This document shows, in pieces, positions 8,901-15,468 of a stretch of DNA of 64,000 nucleotides. The stretch is from Allobosea vaviloviae (GTDB lineage: Bacteria; Pseudomonadota; Alphaproteobacteria; Rhizobiales; Beijerinckiaceae). The translations under genes and the position numbers were made by a program. The stretch spans positions 1 through 64,000 of the forward strand of contig NZ_LGSZ01000054.1 in the NCBI RefSeq assembly GCF_001298265.1, given 5' to 3'. The notes below the pieces were generated by a model that had not been told where the DNA came from, did not search any database, and worked only from the letters and a program-made list of their open reading frames with translations. The first letter of the stretch is position 1. Every line of letters starts with the position of its first letter.

Positions 8901-9439
8901 CGCCGGAGACGGTGGCGGGCGGCGCTGCAGCGGCAGTCGAAACCGGCGTCCCGCAATTCATGATGTCGATGCTGATCCGCGGGGGCCTTCCGTCACGGCG
9001 GGCGGCCATGGCTGCGATCGAGGATGCCAAGCCGGTCTTCGTCACGCCGGCAGAGATGCGGGCCTGGCTCGAATCCGACGAGATCACTGCCTCCACGGAC
9101 GCCGGCGACTGGCCGACGCCCGAGACCGCTGCACTGTGGGCGCGGTTCCGGACCGAAGCTCTCAGCGGCGGCATCCAGAAATGGTCAGTCGAACACTATA
9201 AGCGCCTGCTAGACATTGCCGCCGCCCCGCCTGCCGGCCTCTATCGGGTCGTAACCGACGAAGGTGATGGGCGGACCTGGCTGGTGACGCCCGACTACCA
9301 GCGTGTCGCCGCTTTCAAAAAGCCGGCGGTTGATCCCAAGCCCAGCCTATTTTCAGGCCGGTTACCAGGCAACACGAGGCTGGTGGAGGCCTCACGTGTC
9401 GGCCGCGGGAAACTGGATTGGCCGACGGCCGACGCGTAG
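5936..9439 (+). CDS. hamB: Hachiman DEAD/DEAH-box helicase HamB
   Basis: A 1167-residue superfamily 2 helicase of Ski2-like type. Walker A lies in ALPTSAGKTR (K320), Walker B is DEGH at residues 416-419, motif III is LSAVLPSG, and motif VI is FANVAGRAGRAF. An acidic stretch follows at about residues 775-795 (DGDDDDEGADDEED), then a helical C-terminal region of about 370 residues. In Hachiman, HamB monitors DNA and releases or activates HamA when phage DNA or DNA damage is encountered. A TTG at 5936 is taken as the start because AGGCGGAAG precedes it and it gives a 14-base overlap with hamA; in-frame ATG codons occur only about 30 codons later. The gene is intact through all helicase motifs. 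Confidence 0.85.
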   Translation: METIDELSAFLATATVDGILGRLLYRGAAWSLMREEGVLPANAPPLGATIETDLAEHGFALLRGAMALRAQAGASDLTSKAFERAANAFEALVRNGDPQSPDRGFRRTIAAAAYHLAGFSAVAYSLFNETADDLNASPSETAIRHLILRDLGQLRSFAREWLEDEAHGDEQIAAALTGDEPDVDEVLSTILNTTICRALAHFDFGLETGEAEPIERARELLGTAVSLADHAENVPLWWISNLCRHLINDLWRHSLHQNLPTEPPEGTEEKYPDLRRLFISSLYARKASEVELWPSQREAAQRSTDVTDDLVVALPTSAGKTRVAEIAALMTLSSARRVLIVTPLRALSAQTERSFRKTFAPLGFSVSSLYGASGLSAGDEDALRSREIIIATPEKLDFALRSDPSLIDDVGLIVLDEGHMIGPSEREIRYETLVQRLLRRADAADRRLVCLSAVLPSGDELDDLTAWIRSDEPGEPVRSDWRPTRQRFGALTWRGKDALLRLDLDDNGPFLDKFVVEKPARGKEKKPYPRKNSHLALFAAWEFASQGKRTLIFSTQANWVESYGKQVVDLCKRGYLDSLLEDEAAIARALEIGKEWLGEDHPAVACLKQGVAIHHGRLPSPFLRALEALLSDGVLRVIVASPTLSQGLNLNAAVLLVPALYRASEKIKGEEFANVAGRAGRAFVDVEGLIVHVMFDKLDWRKREWKRLVASAKARTLKSGLIQIVAEILDRLSREGVLDRDDAWEYLANAREAWRSPEEEAAVAERLAAGVEYEADGDDDDEGADDEEDAIDEEPLSQIVERLDATVFGLIEALDSDRADLPRLLDEALKGSLWARQIAREDEDIAPLHKKVFEARADLIWKTTTAQARRGHFAMGVGLEAGLAIDAMADELAALLDRADKAALSGYVDELSDALGVLGEHLLFMRPFIPDKANTLPANWKAILRSWVSGEDVAKIGPQNMRAVEKAFTYRLVWALEAVRTRRMSLGWSPETVAGGAAAAVETGVPQFMMSMLIRGGLPSRRAAMAAIEDAKPVFVTPAEMRAWLESDEITASTDAGDWPTPETAALWARFRTEALSGGIQKWSVEHYKRLLDIAAAPPAGLYRVVTDEGDGRTWLVTPDYQRVAAFKKPAVDPKPSLFSGRLPGNTRLVEASRVGRGKLDWPTADA

Positions 9440-9455
9440 AAGGAGGCTGTAGCCT

Positions 9456-10159
9456 ATGCTCTATGCTTGGGTAGGCGATCAGAAGCGCGCTCCTGCTGAG
9501 AAGGGAGAGCGCACGACGTGTCGGGACTGTGGCGGCCTGCTGACCGCCGTCATGCCCGTCGAGAACACGCGCCACTGGCGGCACAAAGCGGGCGACTGCG
9601 GCCCCTGGAGCGAGCCCGAGGGACCCTGGCATCTCGGCTGGAAGGAACTCTTTGACATGTCGTGCCGTGAGATAGCGTTGCGCGATCCCACGACCGGCGA
9701 ACTTCATCGTGCCGATGTCCTGGTCGGTAGCGGCACCCCTAAGGCGACCGTGCTGGAGTGCAGCACTCCTCGATCAGCGAGGACGAGCGTAATGCGCGCG
9801 AGGCATTCTATCGACGCGGACATCGGATGTTCTGGCTGGTTCACATCCACAGCGAGAGGTCGTTCCTAGCGACCTATTTCGGCATGTCGCTCGATTTCAA
9901 ATCCCGCGTCGTCAATCTGGACAGAAGGGAATTCGCGATTATGCGGTGGATGGGGCCGAACAAGCAGTTCGTTGAGAAGTGGAAGCGCGCCGCCGCCCAC
10001 GTCTTCTTCAATGCGGGTCCGTGCATCTTCTACCTCGCCGGTTCTGGCACTATGTCCCGCCTTGGAGACCCCTTGAAGCGCGGCGAGTTTGCCCTCTGCG
10101 CGCTCACTCGCGATGAGTTTGTGCGAGCCGTTCAAGGCGAGGGCGTTCGATCGGCGTAG
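9456..10159 (+). pseudogene. CoiA-like nuclease, split by a single-base frameshift
   Basis: The first frame (from the ATG at 9456) has two Cys in CRDCGGLL and then GELHRADVLVG. The second frame continues from 9758 with QHSSISEDERNAREAFYRRG and MFWLVHI. Joined, these give the competence protein CoiA-family core, where an Asp in ADV and a Glu-x-Gln in VIEVQHS form a restriction-endonuclease-like site. The break lies at 9756-9760: GAGTGCAG reads correctly if one G is restored (GAG GTG CAG), exactly at the catalytic E-x-Q. The full protein would be about 234 residues. It starts 16 bases after hamB and is probably co-transcribed with it. Either the gene is dead or the base is a sequencing error. 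Confidence 0.7.
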
Positions 10160-10167
10160 TTTTCCGT

Positions 10168-10686
10168 TCAGGGCGTCGACGGAAATACGTGATCGATCCA
10201 CGAAGCGCACGCAGCCACGACTTCCAGTGCCATTCCCGGCGAGTGGATATCAGTCGTGCCGTGGGACAGTCCATTTCGCAGCGCTATCAGGGCCTCGATA
10301 GGGTCGGAGACCATAGTGGGACCGGGCACGAGCGCAGGTAGGACGCCAGCCTTCCTCGCTTTTTCGACGAGATTGCGCAGTGTGCCGCGAGCGGCGCCGC
10401 CAGGGCCGTAGAGCCGATGTTTCAGCGCCAGCTCGAACGCGCCGAATACCTGCACTTCGCCGACCACGAAAAGATCGTAGTCGAAGAAGGCGTAGATGAT
10501 GGTATTTCGAGCACGATCGAAGGCCGCCACCACGTCCGCCGGCGCGGCGCCTGTGAGGCCGACGCTTGCTAGCGCCCCATGGTGGTCCGCGAGCGTCATT
10601 CGGCGGGCTGCACCGTTCTCAACGGCATAGAGATCGGCGAAGCGCGGGTCAGGTTGCAGAACACTTTCTACCGTTTTGAAGGCCAT
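10168..10686 (-). CDS. Small protein with HEPN-like RX4H motif
   Basis: A 172-residue soluble protein I do not recognise as a named family. It is predominantly helical and contains ALIALRNGLSHGTT, where R137 and H142 form the RX4H pattern found in HEPN-domain RNases. FELALKHRLYG, earlier in the protein, resembles a HEPN helix. HEPN proteins are frequent toxins or RNases in conflict islands. The gene is convergent with the CoiA-like gene, 8 bases away, and no cognate nucleotidyltransferase gene adjoins it. The assignment rests on one short motif, so function is inference. Confidence 0.5.
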   Translation of the reverse strand: MAFKTVESVLQPDPRFADLYAVENGAARRMTLADHHGALASVGLTGAAPADVVAAFDRARNTIIYAFFDYDLFVVGEVQVFGAFELALKHRLYGPGGAARGTLRNLVEKARKAGVLPALVPGPTMVSDPIEALIALRNGLSHGTTDIHSPGMALEVVAACASWIDHVFPSTP

Positions 10687-11040
10687 ATGACCGATCCGAT
10701 TTGTTCGATACGCGACCGGCTCGTCATAGACCTCATGCGGCCAGGCGGGACTCCTCTTCCACTTCGTTCGACTGCTGCCCGACTGCTTTGGTCAGGCAAC
10801 GATTGAGCGCCCCTCTCCGGGATTCGCGATCCAAAGCGTACGCCGTCTGCTTGATCTCGATCCCGTCGAGCAGCCCTTGAATATAGCCGGAGAGGGCGTC
10901 GGCGGCCATGATAACGGCGGGGGCCAAGCGTATGAATGTGCTTGCTGGTCACGGTCACCTTGGCAAGGCTGAAGCCCTTGCGGGTCCTCGCTCAACCGGG
11001 CGCTCATCTCGGACCCAGGTTCGGCGGGCCGATATGTCGT
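10687..11040. other. Gene-poor spacer with a possible 58-codon ORF and a dispersed repeat copy
   Basis: On the minus strand, 10733-10909 is open from an ATG and reads MAADALSGYIQGLLDGIE, a plausible short protein of 58 residues, but no ribosome binding site or family supports it. At 10962-11008 lies a 47-base segment that aligns without gaps to 21609-21655. The rest shows nothing clear. Confidence 0.35.
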
Positions 11041-11166
11041 CTAGATCATCAGGCCAAGCTGGTCCGGCTCGTCCTGCGGATCCTCTTCGAAAGACGGCAG
11101 CGTCACGCCGATCAAACGAATTCCCTTTTCGGTCAGAAACAGCGGCTCAAGGAAACGTTCGATTGT
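11041..11166 (-). pseudogene. dinB (DNA polymerase IV) C-terminal remnant
   Basis: The minus strand reads TIERFLEPLFLTEKGIRLIG followed by VTLPSFEED and ends QLGLMI before a TAG at 11041-11043. EKGIRLIGVTL is the little-finger-domain end of Y-family DNA polymerase IV, and the family commonly ends in a short QLxL clamp-binding peptide. Only 41 codons survive. They follow in frame directly after the stop codon of the ImmA gene, so a recombination joint lies at about 11167. It marks an insertion or deletion boundary. Confidence 0.6.
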
Positions 11167-12093
11167 TCAACTCGCATTCGCTGGAAGGACGACAATCGAC
11201 TTTTGGAGCGCCTTCAACGGATAGAGCAGAATGATGACATTGTGCGTCGTGTCGAAGGCTTCGCCGACGCATTCATGTGCGTTGCCATTCTTGTCCGTTA
11301 GGGAGAAGCCGGTGGGGCGCGTCATTTTACGTCCGATCGGCAGGATTGGCCCCAGAAAGTGATCTGGCGTCACCGCGGCGCATGTGGGCCTTCCAAACTG
11401 CGTCACGAAGGAGGGGGAAGGCTCGATGCGACGAACCATCGCCCGGGCACCAGCACCAGCAACATACTCGATCGGTTCCAGGACATAGACGGCGCAGGCG
11501 CGGTGGTTGGTGCGGGCGAACTCTCTAGCGGCAGCATAGATCGATGCACCAAAATGCGGTGCCAGCTTGATCGGCGTCTTTAGGCTGAAGGCGCCGTCAG
11601 CGGCATGGTTGGCGTATGTGTTGCCCTTGAACAGAATGAAGCGCGCAAAATTGTTAGCTTCGCGCTCGAACTGATCGGATACCTCCGGTGCCAGCGTCTT
11701 TTCGCAATCCTGGAAAAAGCGGAACATCTTGCGATGCACCGGTAGGTCGTGATGCGCCGTTTCGTGGAGCGTCAGGAACGTCCGCTTTGCTTTAACAACC
11801 TGGTCGTCGATATGGATCAGGCTTTCGGCCGAATCGTAGATGCCAAACACCTTGGCGATGGCCGACTTGATCGTCGTGCCAACTTCCGTCGCCTTGCCCT
11901 TGAGATAGGCGAGGATCGCAACCGGGTCGAATGCGCTGGTCGGCGCAAGCTTCACTTTTGCGGCGGCCATAATCTCTTCGAGAGGCACAGGAAAGGTGTT
12001 CCATCCGCCAGCGCGATCCATCAACTGTCGCGCGCGTTCCTCGACGATACGAAGATCCGCCGGCGTTAGCGTACTATCATCAGGTTTTGTCAC
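11167..12093 (-). CDS. ImmA/IrrE family metallo-endopeptidase (M78)
   Basis: A 308-residue zinc peptidase with an HETAH motif in FLTLHETAHHDLP, followed by SDQFEREANNFARFIL, the E-x-x-A-N-x-F-A pattern of the M78 family. ImmA-type enzymes cleave the partner XRE repressor and so derepress a promoter. The start is GTG, overlapping the XRE gene by 14 bases, so the two are coupled. The pair is divergent from the Bub-type operon and probably controls it. The stop codon abuts the dinB remnant, so the native 3' end may have been altered. Confidence 0.8.
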   Translation of the reverse strand: MTKPDDSTLTPADLRIVEERARQLMDRAGGWNTFPVPLEEIMAAAKVKLAPTSAFDPVAILAYLKGKATEVGTTIKSAIAKVFGIYDSAESLIHIDDQVVKAKRTFLTLHETAHHDLPVHRKMFRFFQDCEKTLAPEVSDQFEREANNFARFILFKGNTYANHAADGAFSLKTPIKLAPHFGASIYAAAREFARTNHRACAVYVLEPIEYVAGAGARAMVRRIEPSPSFVTQFGRPTCAAVTPDHFLGPILPIGRKMTRPTGFSLTDKNGNAHECVGEAFDTTHNVIILLYPLKALQKSIVVLPANAS

Positions 12094-12475
12094 CCGGCTT
12101 TTTCCTGTTTCTCATAAATTGAAGATACTGCAGCATTTCAGTTTCTTCGTCTGCAGTTAAGTTATGTTCAGCAAATGTCGCGATGCGGCCATGCCTTTCA
12201 GTGTCAGACCGCCCGGCCGTTCCCATTAAATAGCCAGCCATCTCCATCAAATTCTCAAAGCTTATCGCATATAGCTCTGAAAGCGCGTGTAATATATTCG
12301 GCGATGGCTGTTGAATTTTATCGTTCTCGATCTGGCTCAGGTACGCGTTCGAAACCTGCTTGTTGGTGGCTTCCTCCACGGCCCGCAGACTCATTTTTCG
12401 GTCCATGCGGATGCCAGCGAGATATTGGCCCAGGGTCCTTTTGGTCGTTGCGCGGTCGTCGTTGGGAGTGTGCAT
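12080..12475 (-). CDS. XRE-family helix-turn-helix transcriptional regulator
   Basis: A 131-residue protein with an N-terminal HTH: LGQYLAGIRMDRKMSLRAVE, then SNAYLSQIENDK (recognition helix) and PSPNILHALSELY. It has a short C-terminal tail with NLTADEETEMLQYLQFMR. A strong GGAGG ribosome binding site precedes the ATG. With the overlapping ImmA gene it forms a repressor plus repressor-cleaving-protease pair. It most likely binds the two TAGCGCGCTA palindromes in the divergent region and controls both itself and the Bub-type operon. Confidence 0.8.
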   Translation of the reverse strand: MHTPNDDRATTKRTLGQYLAGIRMDRKMSLRAVEEATNKQVSNAYLSQIENDKIQQPSPNILHALSELYAISFENLMEMAGYLMGTAGRSDTERHGRIATFAEHNLTADEETEMLQYLQFMRNRKKPGDKT

Positions 12476-12512
12476 GGCGGTTGCCCTCCTGCAAGCTGTT
12501 GTTTCTATTCCG

Positions 12513-12582
12513 ATTCTAGCGCGCTACGCTAAGTCGATCAAGCGCGCATTTCATTTGCTTGATATTCTTAGCGCGCTATGTC
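12513..12582. promoter_or_regulatory. Divergent control region with two identical palindromic operators
   Basis: TAGCGCGCTA, a perfect 10-bp palindrome, occurs at 12517-12526 and 12569-12578. Starts are 52 bp apart (about five helical turns) and each copy is preceded by ATTC. A possible promoter for the rightward operon is TTGCTT at 12555-12560 and TATGTC at 12577-12582 with a 16-bp spacer, so the second palindrome would overlap the -10. They are candidate binding sites for the adjacent XRE regulator. Confidence 0.6.
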
Positions 12583-12636
12583 ATGGTGAGTCGTGGCGGG
12601 GCGTTGGTGCTCCAAGACGTATCAATGGAGCATCCC

Positions 12637-12978
12637 ATGACTGACAATTTTGACGAGAAGGGCGCCGACCCCGGCGTTGAAGAGATCTACGACGGTATCG
12701 TGGACTTGGAAGAATACGCCAAGGCGGGCAAGCGGCCGCCGCTTTCCAAGGGCTATCGCATCCGTGTCAACGGCGACCCGTTCGTCGTGAACGAGCCCAA
12801 GCCGACCGGCCGCGCGATCCTGACACTTGCAGGCCTGCTCCCGGCGGAAAACTACACGCTGCGGGTCAAGATGGCCGGCGAAAAGCCGAAGAAGGTCGGT
12901 CTCGACGAAAGGGTCGATCTCCGCGGCGCGGGCGTCGAAAAGTTCAAGGCGCTGCCGCGCGATCAGACGGAGGGCTAA
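12637..12978 (+). CDS. Multiubiquitin-domain ubiquitin-like protein (Bub-type operon)
   Basis: A 113-residue protein with a C-terminal ubiquitin-like beta-grasp domain: KGYRIRVNGDPFVVNEPKPT, then ILTLAGLLPAENYTLRVK, as in the Pfam multiubiquitin family. It ends DQTEG with a terminal glycine. The start chosen is the ATG at 12637, which has GGAG 6 bases upstream; upstream in-frame ATG codons at 12583 and 12625 are less well placed. It is the first gene of a tightly packed set (4 bases to the E2 gene). It is presumably the modifier activated by the E1 gene product and transferred to targets. Confidence 0.8.
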   Translation: MTDNFDEKGADPGVEEIYDGIVDLEEYAKAGKRPPLSKGYRIRVNGDPFVVNEPKPTGRAILTLAGLLPAENYTLRVKMAGEKPKKVGLDERVDLRGAGVEKFKALPRDQTEG

Positions 12979-12982
12979 GTCC

Positions 12983-13396
12983 ATGACGCTTCGCCGCCAG
13001 TTCGACCTGCTGCCGATGGATCACGAATTCCTCGAGGAATTCGGGTTGCCTTGGGAAACGATCGTGGATGGGTCCCAATGGGTTCTCATCCACGATTTCC
13101 CGATGCCGCGCGGCTACAATCACGCGACAGCAACGGCGGCGATCCGCATCGAAACCGGCTATCCCAATACCGGACTAGACATGGTGTATTTCTCGCCCTT
13201 CCTGACGCGCAGCGATGGCAAGCCGATCGGCGCCACCGAAGTGCTCCAGTCGCTTGATGGCAAAAACTATCAGCGCTGGTCGCGGCACCGGACGGGGGAA
13301 AACCCCTGGAAGATCGGCCGCGATCATATCGGCACGCATGTCATTCTGATCGAGGATTGGTTGGACAGGGAGTTTGAAAAATGCCCCTCCCTGTGA
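12983..13396 (+). CDS. E2-like conjugating protein, prokaryotic E2 family E
   Basis: A 137-residue protein of the prokaryotic E2 family E type: LPMDHEFLEEFGLPWETI near the N-terminus, a LIHDFPMPRGYNHATATAAI strand, and YQRWSRHRTGENPWKIGRDH. It would receive the ubiquitin-like protein from the E1. The only cysteine is four residues from the C-terminus (EKCPSL), so no cysteine sits where a canonical E2 active site would. The ATG at 12983 follows a GGAGGGCT ribosome binding site. The 3' end overlaps the E1 gene by 16 bases. Confidence 0.8.
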   Translation: MTLRRQFDLLPMDHEFLEEFGLPWETIVDGSQWVLIHDFPMPRGYNHATATAAIRIETGYPNTGLDMVYFSPFLTRSDGKPIGATEVLQSLDGKNYQRWSRHRTGENPWKIGRDHIGTHVILIEDWLDREFEKCPSL

Positions 13397-14796
13397 CGCT
13401 GGCCATGTCAGGTGATCAGCACGAACACCTGAAAAGCTTTCTGTTTCCGGGCGACGGCAACGAGGCCGTCGCTTTCCTGCTCTGCACACGCCGCGATGGT
13501 GATCGACGTCATCGTCTGATCGTGCGCGAAATCCATGGCGTGCCTTACGAAGACTGCGAGGTGCGTTCCCCTGTCCGCGTCACATGGTCCACCGATTACA
13601 TCGCGCCAATTCTGGATCGCGCTGCGGCTGAAGGTCTTTCTGTCGTAAAGGTCCATAGCCACCCCGGCGGCCTTGCTGCCTTCTCAATGACTGACGACAA
13701 AAGCGATCAGCAGCTGTTGCCCATGATCCGCGGCTGGGTTGAAGCGGATGTCCCGCACGGCAGCGTCGTCATGCTGCCCTGCGGTCAGATGTTCGGCCGC
13801 TTCCTGAATGCCGCGAAAGAGCTTGTTCCGATCGACTGCATCAGCGTCGCGGCGGATGACCTTCATTTCTGGTATGCGGACGCAGGCAGCAAGGCGCTCC
13901 CCAGCTTCGTTGCGTCGCATGCCCAGGCTTTCGACAAAGGCACGATCGAACGTTTTGGGCGATTGTCCTTCGCGGTAATCGGCGCATCCGGCACCGGTAG
14001 CCCCACCATCGAGCAGCTTGTCCGCCTTGGCGCGGGTGAAATCGTCGCCGTTGACGACGACCATATCGAAGACCGCAACGTCAATCGCATCATCAATTCC
14101 ACGATGGCGGATGCAGCTCTGGGACGTGCCAAGGTCGATGTGATTGGCGATGCTGTCGAACGCATGGGGCTCGGCACCCGCTTCATACGCGTGGCCAGGA
14201 ATCTGTGGGATGCCGAAACCATCCGGCAGGTCGCTCAGTGCGATGTCATTTTCGGCTGCATGGATACGGTCGATGGCCGCTATCTGCTCAACGCCATCGC
14301 CTCCTATTACTGCATCCCCTATTTCGACATCGGCGTCCGGCTCGACGCTGTTCCGAACCCGCACGGCGCTGCGCGCATACGCGAAGTTTGCGGCACGGTG
14401 AATTATCTTCGACCTGGGCGCTCCAGCCTGGTCAGCCGCGAACTTTTCTCGATGAAGGATGTCGCTGCCGCTGGGCTGCGCCGCAATGATCCCGCCGCCC
14501 ATGACCGACAGGTTGAGGATGGATACATTCGCGGCGTGGTCGGGCACCGCCCTGCGGTGATCAGCGTCAACATGTACGCTTCCGCGCTCGCGGTGAATGA
14601 GCTGCTTGCCCGTCTGCATCCTTTCCGCGAGCAGCCCAACGGCGCCTATGCTGCCGTTACGTTCAGCATGGCGAGCATGGAGCTGATCTACGATCCCGAT
14701 GAAGGGATTTGCGACATTCTTGGCGGCAAGGTTGGCCATGGCGACACGAGGCCGCTGCTTGGTTTGATGGAACTCGCGGAAAGGCGCAGCGCATGA
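13381..14796 (+). CDS. JAB peptidase - ThiF/E1 fusion protein
   Basis: A 471-residue fusion. Residues about 1-150 form a JAB/JAMM deubiquitinase-like domain with HSHPGGLAAFSMTDD (H92, H94, S102, D105) and a candidate catalytic Glu at 28. Residues about 180-470 form an E1/ThiF adenylating domain with a modified nucleotide loop VIGASGTGSPTIEQLVRLG, VDDDHIEDRNVNRI and FGCMDTVDGRYLLN. Where many E1-like enzymes have a cysteine after the PG turn, this protein reads YLRPGRSSLVSREL. It would adenylate the ubiquitin-like protein and, through JAB, process or remove it. It overlaps neighbours on both sides (16 bases, then ATGA). Confidence 0.8.
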   Translation: MPLPVTLAMSGDQHEHLKSFLFPGDGNEAVAFLLCTRRDGDRRHRLIVREIHGVPYEDCEVRSPVRVTWSTDYIAPILDRAAAEGLSVVKVHSHPGGLAAFSMTDDKSDQQLLPMIRGWVEADVPHGSVVMLPCGQMFGRFLNAAKELVPIDCISVAADDLHFWYADAGSKALPSFVASHAQAFDKGTIERFGRLSFAVIGASGTGSPTIEQLVRLGAGEIVAVDDDHIEDRNVNRIINSTMADAALGRAKVDVIGDAVERMGLGTRFIRVARNLWDAETIRQVAQCDVIFGCMDTVDGRYLLNAIASYYCIPYFDIGVRLDAVPNPHGAARIREVCGTVNYLRPGRSSLVSRELFSMKDVAAAGLRRNDPAAHDRQVEDGYIRGVVGHRPAVISVNMYASALAVNELLARLHPFREQPNGAYAAVTFSMASMELIYDPDEGICDILGGKVGHGDTRPLLGLMELAERRSA

Positions 14797-15134
14797 ACTG
14801 GCTGCGCAAATTTTTTCAGAGAGCGTATCAGCGCGCCTACGATTGGCTGGTTCCACCGTATGCCACCGTCCTCGTACAGGACGCGTTGCCCAAGACGCTC
14901 AAGCGCCGAACGCTCTACGTCGTCCAGGAAGATGGGTTCGAAGAGCAGGCGGCCATGATTTGCCCGTGCGGTTGCAAGGCGACGTTGCAGATGAATCTGC
15001 TGACCGATGAAAGGCCATGCTGGCGGGTAACGCAGCATGGCGACGGCACGGCGAGCTTGCACCCTTCCGTCTGGCGTAAAAAAGACTGCAAGTCCCATTT
15101 CTGGTTCCGGCGCGGCCGGGTGAAGTGGTGTTAG
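14793..15134 (+). CDS. DUF6527 family protein (BubE-like)
   Basis: A 113-residue protein with an ICPCGCKATLQMNL cysteine cluster, a following WRVTQHGDG strand, and DCKSHFWFRRGRVKWC at the C-terminus. These are the conserved features of DUF6527, a family found with multiubiquitin, E2 and E1 genes. I recall it being named BubE and being proposed as a processing peptidase; that is from memory and not visible in the sequence. It starts with an ATGA overlap on the E1 stop and is the last gene of the operon. Confidence 0.75.
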   Translation: MNWLRKFFQRAYQRAYDWLVPPYATVLVQDALPKTLKRRTLYVVQEDGFEEQAAMICPCGCKATLQMNLLTDERPCWRVTQHGDGTASLHPSVWRKKDCKSHFWFRRGRVKWC

Positions 15135-15432
15135 GCACGTTCAACCGCCATAAAATCAGAAATCGACGTCTCGCTTTTGGTAGCGATTGCGCGACACATC
15201 GAATTCCGTCGTGTCGAAGCTGACTTTACCCACCTGGTGGACGGTCAGCGATTTCATATCGCATCCTGCCTGTAAGCCCTCAGCGATCGTGGTTGTCGAC
15301 TGCGGTCAAGTTGGATGGGCCGGGTCACCACCGTCCTTTTCATTCCCGACTGGACAATCCATCCAGCCACAATCGATACGCGAAGATCCGGGTCGGCGTC
15401 AGCCATTCAATGGCGCTGCCCGTCGAATGGTC
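15135..15432. other. Intergenic spacer, no gene seen
   Basis: A stretch of just under 300 bp between the Bub-type operon and the AbiE pair. Open frames are short, with no ribosome binding site and no recognisable peptide. It probably holds the 3' untranslated region of the operon. Confidence 0.4.
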
Positions 15433-15468
15433 TTGATTGTCAGAAAAATACACGCTATTTTCTGACAC
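15433..15468 (+). promoter_or_regulatory. AbiE promoter with perfect 10-bp inverted repeat next to the start codon
   Basis: TGTCAGAAAA at 15438-15447 and its exact reverse complement at 15458-15467 flank a 10-base centre; the right arm ends one base before the ATG. A -35-like TTGATT (15433-15438) and a -10-like TATTTT (15456-15461) are 17 bp apart, which would place transcription start at or next to the ATG, giving a leaderless mRNA. AbiEi-type antitoxins repress their own operon by binding inverted repeats in the promoter. Confidence 0.6.

Noticed and set aside
13024..13043. Perfect 20-bp palindrome (CGAATTCCTC and its complement) inside the E2 gene
   Set aside because: It encodes part of the well-conserved EFLEEFG peptide, and the codons are ordinary. 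Probably coincidence rather than an operator.
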